8,281 nucleotides of DNA from an uncultured SAR324 cluster bacterium (lineage in GTDB: Bacteria; SAR324; NAC60-12). Shown one piece after another: positions 1 through 7,075 of this stretch. The stretch spans positions 1 through 8,281 of the forward strand of contig CACERX010000047.1 in NCBI GenBank assembly GCA_902562015.1, given 5' to 3'. The notes below the pieces were generated by a model. It was not told the origin of the DNA. It searched no databases and was given only the letters and a program-made list of their open reading frames with translations. Positions within the stretch are counted from its first letter, which is position 1. Each line of letters opens with the position of its first letter. The position numbers and the translations under genes are program-made.

Positions 1-2907
1 ATTTTTCTTAATACTGACCATTCACTCAATCTATCTAATTCCAAAGGCTCATCTGTTTTTTCTTCTATTTCTTCCTGATCTTCGGCAATCCCCAATAAAT
101 GACTAGCTGTGGACTGTAAGGGAGATTCAAGAAATTTTCTCAACCTTGAAATTGAAACTAATAGAATGCGTTTATTCGGATTGGATTGCTGAGAAACCTC
201 ATTATTAAATTCACAAGAAAAAGTTTGTTTCATTTCATCAGGAAAAAACTCAGGGGAAATGCGCTGGAATCCAGGATACTTCTCATCAAACAATTCACGT
301 GACCGTAAAGCTTTTGCCTGCCTGAATGAAGCAAGATCATAGTTAGGCAAGTTTTTCTTGTCCAAGGGGTTCATACTTTCAGAATCTTTCAGTTCCGAGA
401 AATATTCCAAAGAATAGGATTTTAGCGGATGTTCCATTTTGCTGAATTTTTTGTTCAAATAACCACTTTCAAGTTCATCAATTAAAGTTTGGATTATAGA
501 GGATGGATTAGTTTCTTCATCTGTTCGGTCATTTCGTGAGACGTAACTCATAACAAGATGTTTCCCTGTAGAGACCAAAGTCTCCAGAAACATGTAACGA
601 TCTCGTTCTGTAACTGAAACATCTCCTAATCGTCTTTTTCGGAATTCATTCCCATGCATTTCTGAATTTAGACGTACAGGTATGAACCTCAAATCAAGAG
701 TATCTCGCTGATATGGAGTAGGGAAAAAGCCTTCTCCCATTCCTAAAAGAAATACAACTTTAAAAGGTATAGGACGCATCGGCTGGAATGAAGAAACGGT
801 CACACCTTCTGCCAAATAATGCCCCCTATGCAATAGAGATTTTTGCTGTTTTTGCTTGAAAAACTCAAAAATAGTGCTGAATCCAAATTTCTTTGATCTT
901 TCCATCTGCCCTTTGTCAAGATCATTTATAGAAACAGCGTTTTGAAGCAAATTCTGGAAAACCTCCTTATCAAATTCGCTAATTGGTTTCAGATAGGTTT
1001 TGATTAAAGTTTGAAGATAGAGTCCCCACTCCTTGCCATTCATTTCCCACTCAGTCAAATATCGAGTGTCTTCAATTAAAGAACGAACTATCAGCATAAA
1101 ACGTGCTGCTTCAAGACTAAGTTCATCAGGCAGATCAACTGCTATTAGATTTTGACTTTCATTAGGATTGGTTTCATTATAAATATCTGAAGCAAAAATT
1201 TCACCCAAGGTAAGTCGATGAAATGCCTGTTCCCAGTGATAAATATTTTTTTCCAAATGATGATAACCATGTTTTTTTTGAGACTCACTGTCTATCCCAA
1301 AAAATACATTAAGATCATCAGCCCATTTAAGCCATTGATCAATTTTCAATTCTTCAACTACCTTACTTTTCCCTGCAAGCTCATTTTCTTCAAATTTACT
1401 TAGAAAACACGGATTATTGATCAATTTAAACAAATCCCGACGAGAATATTCAGTGAAGCATAATCCTAAGAGAGAATTTACTGCTTCTTCCAATCGACCT
1501 GCACTTCCGCTGATCCCATCAATAAGGTGATAAGGCAATTCGTGAATGCTTTCAAAAACTTGTTCAATTTCATGTTGATATAATTCCATATCATGGGTGA
1601 TCACAGCAAAATCATTCAGCTTCAAATCAGGATCATTAAGAATCAGGTTCCATATCATATTTGCCACAGCTTCAACTTCCCGCCTAGGATTAGCGCATGA
1701 CATCACCACCAGACTATTGTCCTGCTCCATATTAAGTGATCTGGTACGCCTCGGCTGCCTGCATAAAATATCATGCTGAATCTGTTTCAATATGCTTGAT
1801 TTAAGACTGTTTAGATGCTCGTTATTAGCTGATAATGGTGCCGATTCCACAAACCAGGGTTCAAAATTCCAATCACTCCATTGATTTAGTAGTCTGATAT
1901 TTTCACGACCAGGCCTTCCCCATGCCTGCAAAAAAGGATTTTCGTCTTCATGCTGAAACAATTCGCCCTTCATGATTTCCCTTTCAGACAAACTTTTCTT
2001 ATTTTCAAAAAGATGACGATTTGATCTCAGGGATCTCCTAACAGCTGATCTGGCTTCACCCAAACTCTGAACATCTTCCCAGAACTCCATACATGGATTT
2101 AAGGTGTAAACGTGAATATCTCTTAAATTAGCCAGATATTCTGTTAGTGCATTCTGGTGAAAACGTGAAAGATATGAAACACCAAAAATATGAAGGGGAC
2201 CAGTTCCAGATCCTGAAACAGGATCACTTTGATCTAAAACATTATTTTTTTTGGCTGTCTCTACAAACACTGTAAAATTGAGGCAAAGTGAAGAGTTCCG
2301 TTTGCCGATCTGCTTTATTTAAATCTTTCAAATTACGGTTAAAGAAAGTTAACTTACCTTCTACACCAAAAAGATCATTCCATAATATTCGCTGCCAGCT
2401 CTCTGTGCTCAAAAGCTGTTGTTCGATGGCATTTCGGTCTTCATTCCATGCTGCAATCAATTCCTCATTTCGTGAATATTCATATTCCTTGAACAAGTAT
2501 AAAAGACGCCCGGAAAGTTGAAATAGCCTGTGTTCAATTGCTTCAGAATTAATGTCTACTCCGGGATTCAGGTAGCTTCTAACGGGATCCCAGACTGGAT
2601 CTGCACTACTAAGTTTCTCTCTTAATATATCAATTAGCAGGCACTGAATTGTTTCCTGTTTTAACAACTCACATTTTCGGTTTGGGAGGGTATTTTTGAT
2701 ACTTTTGTAAATTGCCTTTTCCAGTGTTATGAAACTAAGATTAATCGCAATCCCCTGATATTGAGCCAACTTTAGCGAAATCCACTTTTCTAGGCTGAAA
2801 TTAGGAACCACAATTTCTGCAGTATCAAAAGGATTCCTTTTATCTAGTTCCTTTGATAGCGGAACAATAAGTCGATCAAGGCGGTTTGAGTAATGTAGGC
2901 AGGGCAT
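1..2907 (-). CDS. recC: RecC, exodeoxyribonuclease V gamma subunit; 5' part of the gene, frame broken at an A8 run, 3' end outside the window
   Basis: RecC is the Chi-recognition and scaffold subunit of the cytoplasmic RecBCD helicase-nuclease, which processes double-strand DNA ends for recombination. The start (MPCLHYSNRLDRL) matches the usual RecC opening. An in-frame TGA 15 bases upstream makes this ATG the only sensible start, although no Shine-Dalgarno is visible. The first 221 codons end at TAA (2242-2244), just after an A8 run. Removing one A joins them to a frame I translated as open to base 1, giving at least 968 codons (E. coli RecC has about 1,120). That second part contains LHIFGVSYLSRFHQNAL, NPFLQAWGRPGRE, SLVVMSCANPRREVEAVA, PMRPIPFKVVFLLGMGEGFF near residue 709 and DRYMFLETLVSTGKHLVMSY, all in RecC order. 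The C-terminal nuclease-like domain is largely missing from the window. The gene follows ppiD by 65 bases and may be co-transcribed with it. Identity is nearly certain; whether the gene is intact is not. Confidence 0.93.
2245..2252 (-). other. Frameshift site in recC at an eight-A homopolymer
   Basis: On the coding strand the frame reads CAA AAA AAA TAA and stops. The homologous downstream frame starts AAT GTT TTA GAT. A run of seven A (or ten) would restore it as S-Q-K-N-N-V-L-D-Q, while nine A would lead to TAG a few codons later. A second A8 run in the same gene (1272-1279) is read correctly in frame. Confidence 0.85.
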
Positions 2908-2972
2908 TCTATTACTGCATCATAGACCGATGAGCTTAATTTCCTAAAATTCAATGAAATTCACAGAATAGA

Positions 2973-4871
2973 TCAAGAAGATCCTTCCAGGCGGAAAACA
3001 GGGTTGATAATCTCGATTTCAGCTGACTCACGCAATCGTTTCAATTCCTTACCGAGCAAAGACTGTTGCAGATTCTGCATGAGCTCTGTTCTGACATTTT
3101 CTTTTTGCTCTTCCGGAGATCCATCTGCAAAAGTACGTTTTCTATAGCGTAGCAAGTCAACACGTTTTTCATTTATACTTAAACCAAAAGGTTCACTCAC
3201 ATTTAAATGCAATCCCACTTTGCGGAATTCAGAATTGTCTCCAAGTAAAGGAAGAAATCTTGTATTTACTGTAAATTCCATTATTTCAATGCTCAAACCC
3301 TGCATCTGAGCCAAGCTTTCTAAATCTTCTCCTCTCTTAGCCTTCGATAATGTTTGCTTAGCTGCTTCAATTGAAAGCGCCTCGGCCTTTTTAATACGCA
3401 TTGCATTTTCCACATCTGATTTAGCATCTTTAAAGCTACGGGTCATAGGAGCTTTGGTTTCTCCCATACGAAATATTACATGGCCCATAACAGGATTACG
3501 TTCCCAGATTCCCATTTCACCCTTTTTTCTTTGCTCCAGCTCCGGAATCAGCTCTATTGCAGAGCCTAGTCCAGGAATAACGTCATTTCTGTCAAACCAT
3601 TCGGATTTTTTCACAACTTTATTTAATCGCTGAGCTTCTTCAATAAATGATTCCCCAGCAAGTTCGATCAGCTTTTCAAGTTCTTCATCAAGAAGTTTTT
3701 GTGCTCGGCTATCAGCGAGAATTTCAATAATTTCACCACGTACATCTTCCAGAGATTTTATAACTTCGTTCTTGCGCTGCTCAACTTTTATCAGGTGCAG
3801 ACCAAACGGAGATCTCACAATTTCACTTACTTGACCAGCCTCCAAAGCAAATGCAACATCTTCAAATTCTGGCACCATTTCTCCTGGTTTGAACCATCCC
3901 AAATCACCACCTTCTGCGGCAGTTCCATCCTCGGAATGTTTTATGGCCAGTTCTTCAAATGAAATTCCACCCTTGATCTTATCTAACAACTTCCCCAACT
4001 GCTCATTTTTTAACTGCAACAGTTCCTCAGAGGCATCGGCAGCTAGTTTTAAAAGAATATGTCTAGCCTTAATTTCTGCAGGTTTGGCAAAGTTTTCGCC
4101 GTATTTTTTGTAGTATCTTCTTATTTCTCTCTCCCGCACATTCACATTATTTTTGTAATCATCTGAAGAAAGTGTAAAATATTCCACCCTGAACTGATTC
4201 AATGTTTTAAACTTATCCGGATTTTCTAGGTGATATTGCCTGAGTTCACTTTCATCAGTGTTTGTTTTATTAATAAAAACCTGTGGATCAAAATATACAT
4301 AGTCCACTTCAATTTTCTCAAAATTTCTTCTGTAAGACTGCTCCACTTCAAAATCATTAATCACAAGTCCTGCCCCTATCAGTTGCTGTTTTTTTGTAAG
4401 CAAAATGTCTTTTCTCAGAGAATTTTCATATTCATGTCGTACAATCCTATTTTGGCTTAAAACTGTTTCATATGTATCATAATCAAACTGCCCATTTTTC
4501 TGGAAAAAAGGTTGGTTTCGTATGAAGTCCTGTAGTTCCAAATCTGTTGTGATTAGGTTCATTTCTGCAGCTTCGGATAAAAGTAGATACCGATCAATGA
4601 GCTGTTCAAATACTTGCTGACGAAGATTAATCTGTTCAGCGATTTGATCAGCACTCTCACCGAATTGCTGTCGTAGCGACTGAATACGGTTCTGATATGC
4701 CACCCGGTATTCCCTTAGCAAGATTTCGTTATCATTAACAATAGCAACTACTTCCTTACGGTCTCCAAAAAACCCTCCAACACCAAAAGATAAAACAAAT
4801 GTAATGGCAATAATGCCCAGTAAGATTTTGAAAAAAATACTTTTTGAATATTCTCTTAATTCCTGAATCAT
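2973..4871 (-). CDS. ppiD: PpiD-like membrane-anchored periplasmic parvulin chaperone (SurA N-terminal + PpiC rotamase domains)
   Basis: A 632-residue protein, close to E. coli PpiD (623), that would help newly exported proteins fold at the periplasmic face of the inner membrane. Residues 1-11 form a short N-terminal stretch before one transmembrane helix (about 12-36, FKILLGIIAITFVLSFGVGGFF). A SurA-like helical chaperone region follows (about 40-250). A parvulin domain lies at about 265-365, seen in ARHILLK, the GGDLGWFKPGEMVPEFEDVAF stretch and SPFGLHLIKVEQ, with H271 and H359 at the positions of the conserved parvulin histidines. This domain looks closer to active SurA/PrsA domains than the degenerate one of E. 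coli PpiD. The C-terminal 250 residues are charged and helical, with no clear second rotamase domain by eye. The ATG is at 4871 and AAGG abuts it directly, too close to be a normal ribosome binding site. It is transcribed divergently from the heptose operon. A generic SurA/PrsA-type foldase name is the alternative. Confidence 0.9.
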   Translation of the reverse strand: MIQELREYSKSIFFKILLGIIAITFVLSFGVGGFFGDRKEVVAIVNDNEILLREYRVAYQNRIQSLRQQFGESADQIAEQINLRQQVFEQLIDRYLLLSEAAEMNLITTDLELQDFIRNQPFFQKNGQFDYDTYETVLSQNRIVRHEYENSLRKDILLTKKQQLIGAGLVINDFEVEQSYRRNFEKIEVDYVYFDPQVFINKTNTDESELRQYHLENPDKFKTLNQFRVEYFTLSSDDYKNNVNVREREIRRYYKKYGENFAKPAEIKARHILLKLAADASEELLQLKNEQLGKLLDKIKGGISFEELAIKHSEDGTAAEGGDLGWFKPGEMVPEFEDVAFALEAGQVSEIVRSPFGLHLIKVEQRKNEVIKSLEDVRGEIIEILADSRAQKLLDEELEKLIELAGESFIEEAQRLNKVVKKSEWFDRNDVIPGLGSAIELIPELEQRKKGEMGIWERNPVMGHVIFRMGETKAPMTRSFKDAKSDVENAMRIKKAEALSIEAAKQTLSKAKRGEDLESLAQMQGLSIEIMEFTVNTRFLPLLGDNSEFRKVGLHLNVSEPFGLSINEKRVDLLRYRKRTFADGSPEEQKENVRTELMQNLQQSLLGKELKRLRESAEIEIINPVFRLEGSS

Positions 4872-4902
4872 CCTTAATTTGTATTTTTTAGTTTTTTATA
4901 AA

Positions 4903-4923
4903 TGTAATTAAATTGTAATTAAA
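4903..4923. repeat. 11-base tandem repeat TGTAATTAAAT / TGTAATTAAA in the ppiD leader
   Basis: Two adjacent copies, 4903-4913 and 4914-4923 (the second copy differs at its last base), each with a TAATTA palindromic core. They lie between the proposed ppiD transcription start and the ppiD start codon, so they could be an operator or only AT-rich sequence. Confidence 0.45.
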
Positions 4924-4932
4924 CCAGAAGGT

Positions 4933-4961
4933 ATTAGATTGGATTTATCTCATTCTTGCAA
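4933..4961 (-). promoter_or_regulatory. Candidate sigma70-type promoter for ppiD
   Basis: On the minus strand, TTGCAA (4956-4961, 4 of 6 consensus matches) is followed after exactly 17 bases by TCTAAT (4933-4938, 5 of 6). Transcription would start near 4926, leaving a leader of about 55 bases before the ppiD ATG. The match is by eye only; AT-rich DNA gives chance hits, so this is a moderate prediction. Confidence 0.4.
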
Positions 4962-4963
4962 GA
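4954..4963. promoter_or_regulatory. Perfect 10-base palindrome TCTTGCAAGA, possible operator
   Basis: TCTTGCAAGA equals its own reverse complement and lies between the divergent genes. It covers the proposed -35 element of the ppiD promoter and could serve both strands. A dimeric regulator bound here could control both units, but there is no second copy in the region and no known factor is implied. Confidence 0.3.
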
Positions 4964-5096
4964 CAAACACTGCTTCACTTATGAAAATACTATATAAATT
5001 TTCGATACTTCGTGGGAGAGTAAATTATTTTTAATTCGTTTTCAGTAAGTCAATGTGATAAGATTATACGTAGGTAATGGTTATGAAATACTACCA

Positions 5097-5594
5097 ATGG
5101 CCACAGAAAAATTATTAACTGAACACAAAATTATTTCAATAGATGAAATCGGCAACCGGGTAAGGTCTTGGAGAGAAGAATCCCGGAAACTGGTTTTCAC
5201 CAACGGCTGTTTTGACATACTCCACTCAGGACATGTGAGGTATCTGCAAACTGCCGCCGGTTTCGGTGATGTTCTTATACTTGGCCTTAATTCTGATACA
5301 TCAGTTAGGAAACTCAAAGGTTCCCGCCGTCCGATCATGACTCAGACTGACCGAGCGTATATTCTCAGTGCAATTGAAGCAATCGACTATATAGTGATTT
5401 TTGATGAAGAAACTCCCGCCAGACTAATTCAAAAAGTCAGTCCGGATGTGCTGGTAAAGGGAGGTGATTATCTACCAAGGGATGTTGTGGGATATGATAC
5501 TGTAAAAGAAAATGGAGGATGTGTGAAAATTGTACCCTACGTTGAGGGTAGGTCAACCTCTGGAATTGTTAACTCAATTTTGGAACATTCATGA
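5097..5594 (+). CDS. rfaE2: RfaE2, D-glycero-beta-D-manno-heptose 1-phosphate adenylyltransferase (single-domain form of HldE C-terminal half)
   Basis: This cytoplasmic enzyme transfers AMP from ATP to heptose 1-phosphate, giving ADP-D-glycero-D-manno-heptose for LPS inner core. The nucleotidyltransferase fold signature is clear: LVFTNGCFDILHSGH contains the ATP-binding HxGH motif (residues 43-46 counted from this ATG). It is followed by GLNSDTSVRKLKG, RPIMTQTDRAYILSAIEAID, LVKGGDYL (about 119-126) and the C-terminal GRSTSGIV. The ribokinase-like kinase half of E. coli HldE is absent, so a separate rfaE1 is expected elsewhere. I chose ATG 5097 (165 aa) because it suits the family N-terminus. 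The frame is open back to GTG 5055 (179 aa), which follows an in-frame TAA at 5046. Neither start has a good Shine-Dalgarno. The stop overlaps the hldD start as ATGA, indicating translational coupling with the next pathway enzyme. Confidence 0.94.
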   Translation: MATEKLLTEHKIISIDEIGNRVRSWREESRKLVFTNGCFDILHSGHVRYLQTAAGFGDVLILGLNSDTSVRKLKGSRRPIMTQTDRAYILSAIEAIDYIVIFDEETPARLIQKVSPDVLVKGGDYLPRDVVGYDTVKENGGCVKIVPYVEGRSTSGIVNSILEHS

Positions 5595-6525
5595 TAGTTG
5601 TTACTGGAGGAGCAGGATTTATCGGGAGTAATATTTTAAAGGGGCTCAATGATGCAGGAGAAAAAATATACTCGTTGTCGATAATTTAAGTAATGCTCAG
5701 AAACATCTAAACCTGAACAGATTGTCATTCAATGATTACATTGACAAAGATGACTTTATTTTGAATATAGGTAGCTTTAAAAATTTAAAAACTATCTTTC
5801 ATCAGGGAGCATGCTCATCAACCACCGAACAGGATGGGAAGTACATGATGGCAAATAACTATGAATATTCTAAAATTCTTCTAAATAATTGCATTGAACA
5901 TAATATCGATTTTCTTTATGCCTCCAGCGCTGCAGTTTATGGAAATGGGGGAAATGGATTTACTGAGGAATCGAAAGCTGAATACCCGATGAATGTTTAC
6001 GGATTTTCAAAATTTGCCTTCGATAATTATGTCAGACGTGTTTTGCCTAAAGCAGAAATTCAGATTTTAGGACTACGATATTTCAATGTCTATGGCCCCC
6101 AAGAAAATCATAAAGGACGCATGGCTTCAGTTGCATTTCATCTCTTTAATCAACTTCATGATTCTGGGAAAATGAAACTTTTTGAGGGCAGTGAAGAATT
6201 TCGTCGTGATTTTATTCATGTTGAGGATATAGTAAAAATTAATCTGCATTTTTACAAAACCAAGTCCAGTGGTATTTTCAATGCCGGTACAGGCAAATCC
6301 TGGAGTTTTATGGATATTGCGAGAACAATGCAGGACAGACACGGAAACGGCAAAATTGAAACCATCCCATTTCCGAAAGATCTAATTGGGAAATATCAAA
6401 AATTCACAGAAGCCAGCCTTGATAATCTGCGACGAGCAGGATACAGTGAAGATTTCTTGTCCCTTGAAGAAGGAGTAAAGAAATATTTTGATCAGCTCTC
6501 ATCAAGTAACGGTCTCTACCTTTGA
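5591..6525 (+). CDS. hldD: HldD (RfaD), ADP-L-glycero-D-manno-heptose 6-epimerase, with a one-base frame break near the start
   Basis: HldD is an NADP-dependent extended short-chain dehydrogenase that converts ADP-D-glycero-D-manno-heptose to the L,D form, the last step before core heptosyltransferases. ATG 5591 opens MIVVTGGAGFIGSN, the dinucleotide-binding loop. This frame ends at TAA 5686-5688 because the A6 run at 5661-5666 is one base short. With one more A it reads D-A-G-E-K-N-I-L-V-V-D-N-L-S-N and continues to TGA 6525 as 311 residues, against 310 in E. coli HldD. Later motifs are HQGACSSTTEQDGKYMMANN, YASSAAVYG (active-site serine about 112-113), YGFSK (Y137, K141), GLRYFNVYGPQENHKGRMAS and FEGSEEFRRDFIHVEDI. 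The 267-codon frame from TTG 5722 is only the 3' part of this gene. A GGA lies 6 bases before the ATG as a weak ribosome binding site. The gene overlaps rfaE2 by four bases. Confidence 0.93.
5661..5666 (+). other. Frameshift site in hldD at a six-A homopolymer
   Basis: The reading frame passes GGA GAA AAA ATA TAC TCG and soon stops, while the homologous frame downstream is CTC GTT GTC GAT AAT. One additional A gives GGA GAA AAA AAT ATA CTC GTT, which matches the family sequence with no gap. This is the expected sign of a lost A in a homopolymer. Confidence 0.87.
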
Positions 6526-6527
6526 GC

Positions 6528-7025
6528 ATGAAAGGCAATAATCTATCCCACCATTTTTCAAACGCCGGAATTAACGAACTGCCTGGTTTTATTTATGTGG
6601 ACCACATTGCAATTGCTGTGTGTAAAGGAGAAATGGAAAACCATGTAAAAATGTACAAACAGATTGGATTCAAAGAGCTCCACCGTGAAGATATTAAAGG
6701 CTCAGACCAAGTCCGGGAAGTTTTACTCAAAATTGGAGAAAGTCCAAATTTGATTCAGTTGCTTGAGCCAATGTCATCAGATTCCCCAGTGCAAAAACAA
6801 ATTGATCGAAATAATGGAAGAGGTGGCTTAGCACATGTGGGGTTGAGGGTAAAAAATGCTCAAGATGCTTTTGATTTTCTGAAAGCTAAGGGTTTCAACA
6901 TTATTGACAAGGCGCCGCGTCCCGGTTCCAGAGGAACAACTGTTTTCTTCCTTCATCCTAAATCTCATGATGATACCCCCTTTGGTGTTCTCTATGAGGT
7001 GGTTGAAGATACCAACAGACAGTGA
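6528..7025 (+). CDS. mce: VOC-superfamily protein resembling methylmalonyl-CoA epimerase
   Basis: Likely a cytoplasmic metal-dependent epimerase interconverting (R)- and (S)-methylmalonyl-CoA, judging from its resemblance to that family. It has two glyoxalase-type beta-alpha-beta-beta-beta modules in 165 residues. Numbered from ATG 6528, the four expected metal ligands are H26 (VDHIAIAV), Q77 (NLIQLLEP), H103 (LAHVGLRV) and E157 (LYEVVE). The spacing from Q77 to H103 equals the 26 residues I recall for the Propionibacterium enzyme (Q65 to H91). E64 in VREVLL aligns with its proposed catalytic glutamate. KELHRED, NNGRGGLAHV and FFLHPKS also fit the family. After HPKS a few extra residues (HDDTPF) precede GVLYEVVE. 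An in-frame TTG at 6522 overlaps the hldD stop as TTGA and is an alternative start. No Shine-Dalgarno is visible. The gene sits in a surface-sugar operon, so another VOC function is possible. Confidence 0.8.
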   Translation: MKGNNLSHHFSNAGINELPGFIYVDHIAIAVCKGEMENHVKMYKQIGFKELHREDIKGSDQVREVLLKIGESPNLIQLLEPMSSDSPVQKQIDRNNGRGGLAHVGLRVKNAQDAFDFLKAKGFNIIDKAPRPGSRGTTVFFLHPKSHDDTPFGVLYEVVEDTNRQ

Positions 7026-7075
7026 AATTTTCTATTAAAATCATTTTTTTAAAAATTGCTAGAAAATAACAAATA
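7026..7075 (+). other. 50-base AT-rich gap between the VOC gene and galE
   Basis: The gap contains a T7 run followed by AAAAA that could pair only as a weak all-AT hairpin. I see no GC-rich terminator stem and no convincing promoter hexamer pair. Co-transcription of galE with the upstream genes is therefore likely but not shown. Confidence 0.4.

Larger units (their letters stand above)
4872..5096. promoter_or_regulatory. AT-rich divergent intergenic region between ppiD and rfaE2
   Basis: This region must hold the promoters for both the minus-strand ppiD(-recC) unit and the plus-strand heptose operon. It contains a good candidate promoter for ppiD, a 10-base palindrome and an 11-base tandem repeat. 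For the plus strand I see only weak candidates: TATAAA at 4993-4998 has no matching -35 element, and TATGAA at 4980-4985 lies 18 bases after the palindromic TTGCAA. No intrinsic terminator or RNA gene is evident. If rfaE2 used the GTG at 5055 instead of the ATG at 5097, the region would end at 5054. Confidence 0.6.

Noticed and set aside
1272..1279. Second A8 run in recC as another frame break
   Set aside because: My translation across it stays in the RecC frame (S-Q-K-K-H-G-Y), with no stop on either side, so the gene is unbroken here.
1218..1779. Small plus-strand reading frames at 1218-1403 and 1597-1779
   Set aside because: They are antisense to well-conserved recC codons and encode no recognisable domain.
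2240..2256. Programmed +1 ribosomal frameshift in recC
   Set aside because: The lysine tRNA on AAA would have to re-pair with AAT at a TAA codon, and no Shine-Dalgarno-like stimulator precedes it. A homopolymer indel is simpler.
2242..2907. A stand-alone 221-residue protein at the N-terminal end of recC
   Set aside because: It is the N-terminal part of RecC, and the next frame continues the same family without a gap.
2908..2972. Promoter or terminator between ppiD and recC
   Set aside because: A 6-base AATTTC/GAAATT inverted repeat has no T-tract, and the possible promoter hexamers are spaced 24 bases apart, so neither is supported.
3699..4460. Plus-strand reading frames opposite ppiD
   Set aside because: They are shadows of a strong minus-strand gene with clear chaperone domains.
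5722..6525. A separate 267-residue epimerase starting at TTG 5722
   Set aside because: It lacks the NAD(P)-binding loop that lies just upstream in the other frame, and one base rejoins them into a full-length 311-residue HldD.
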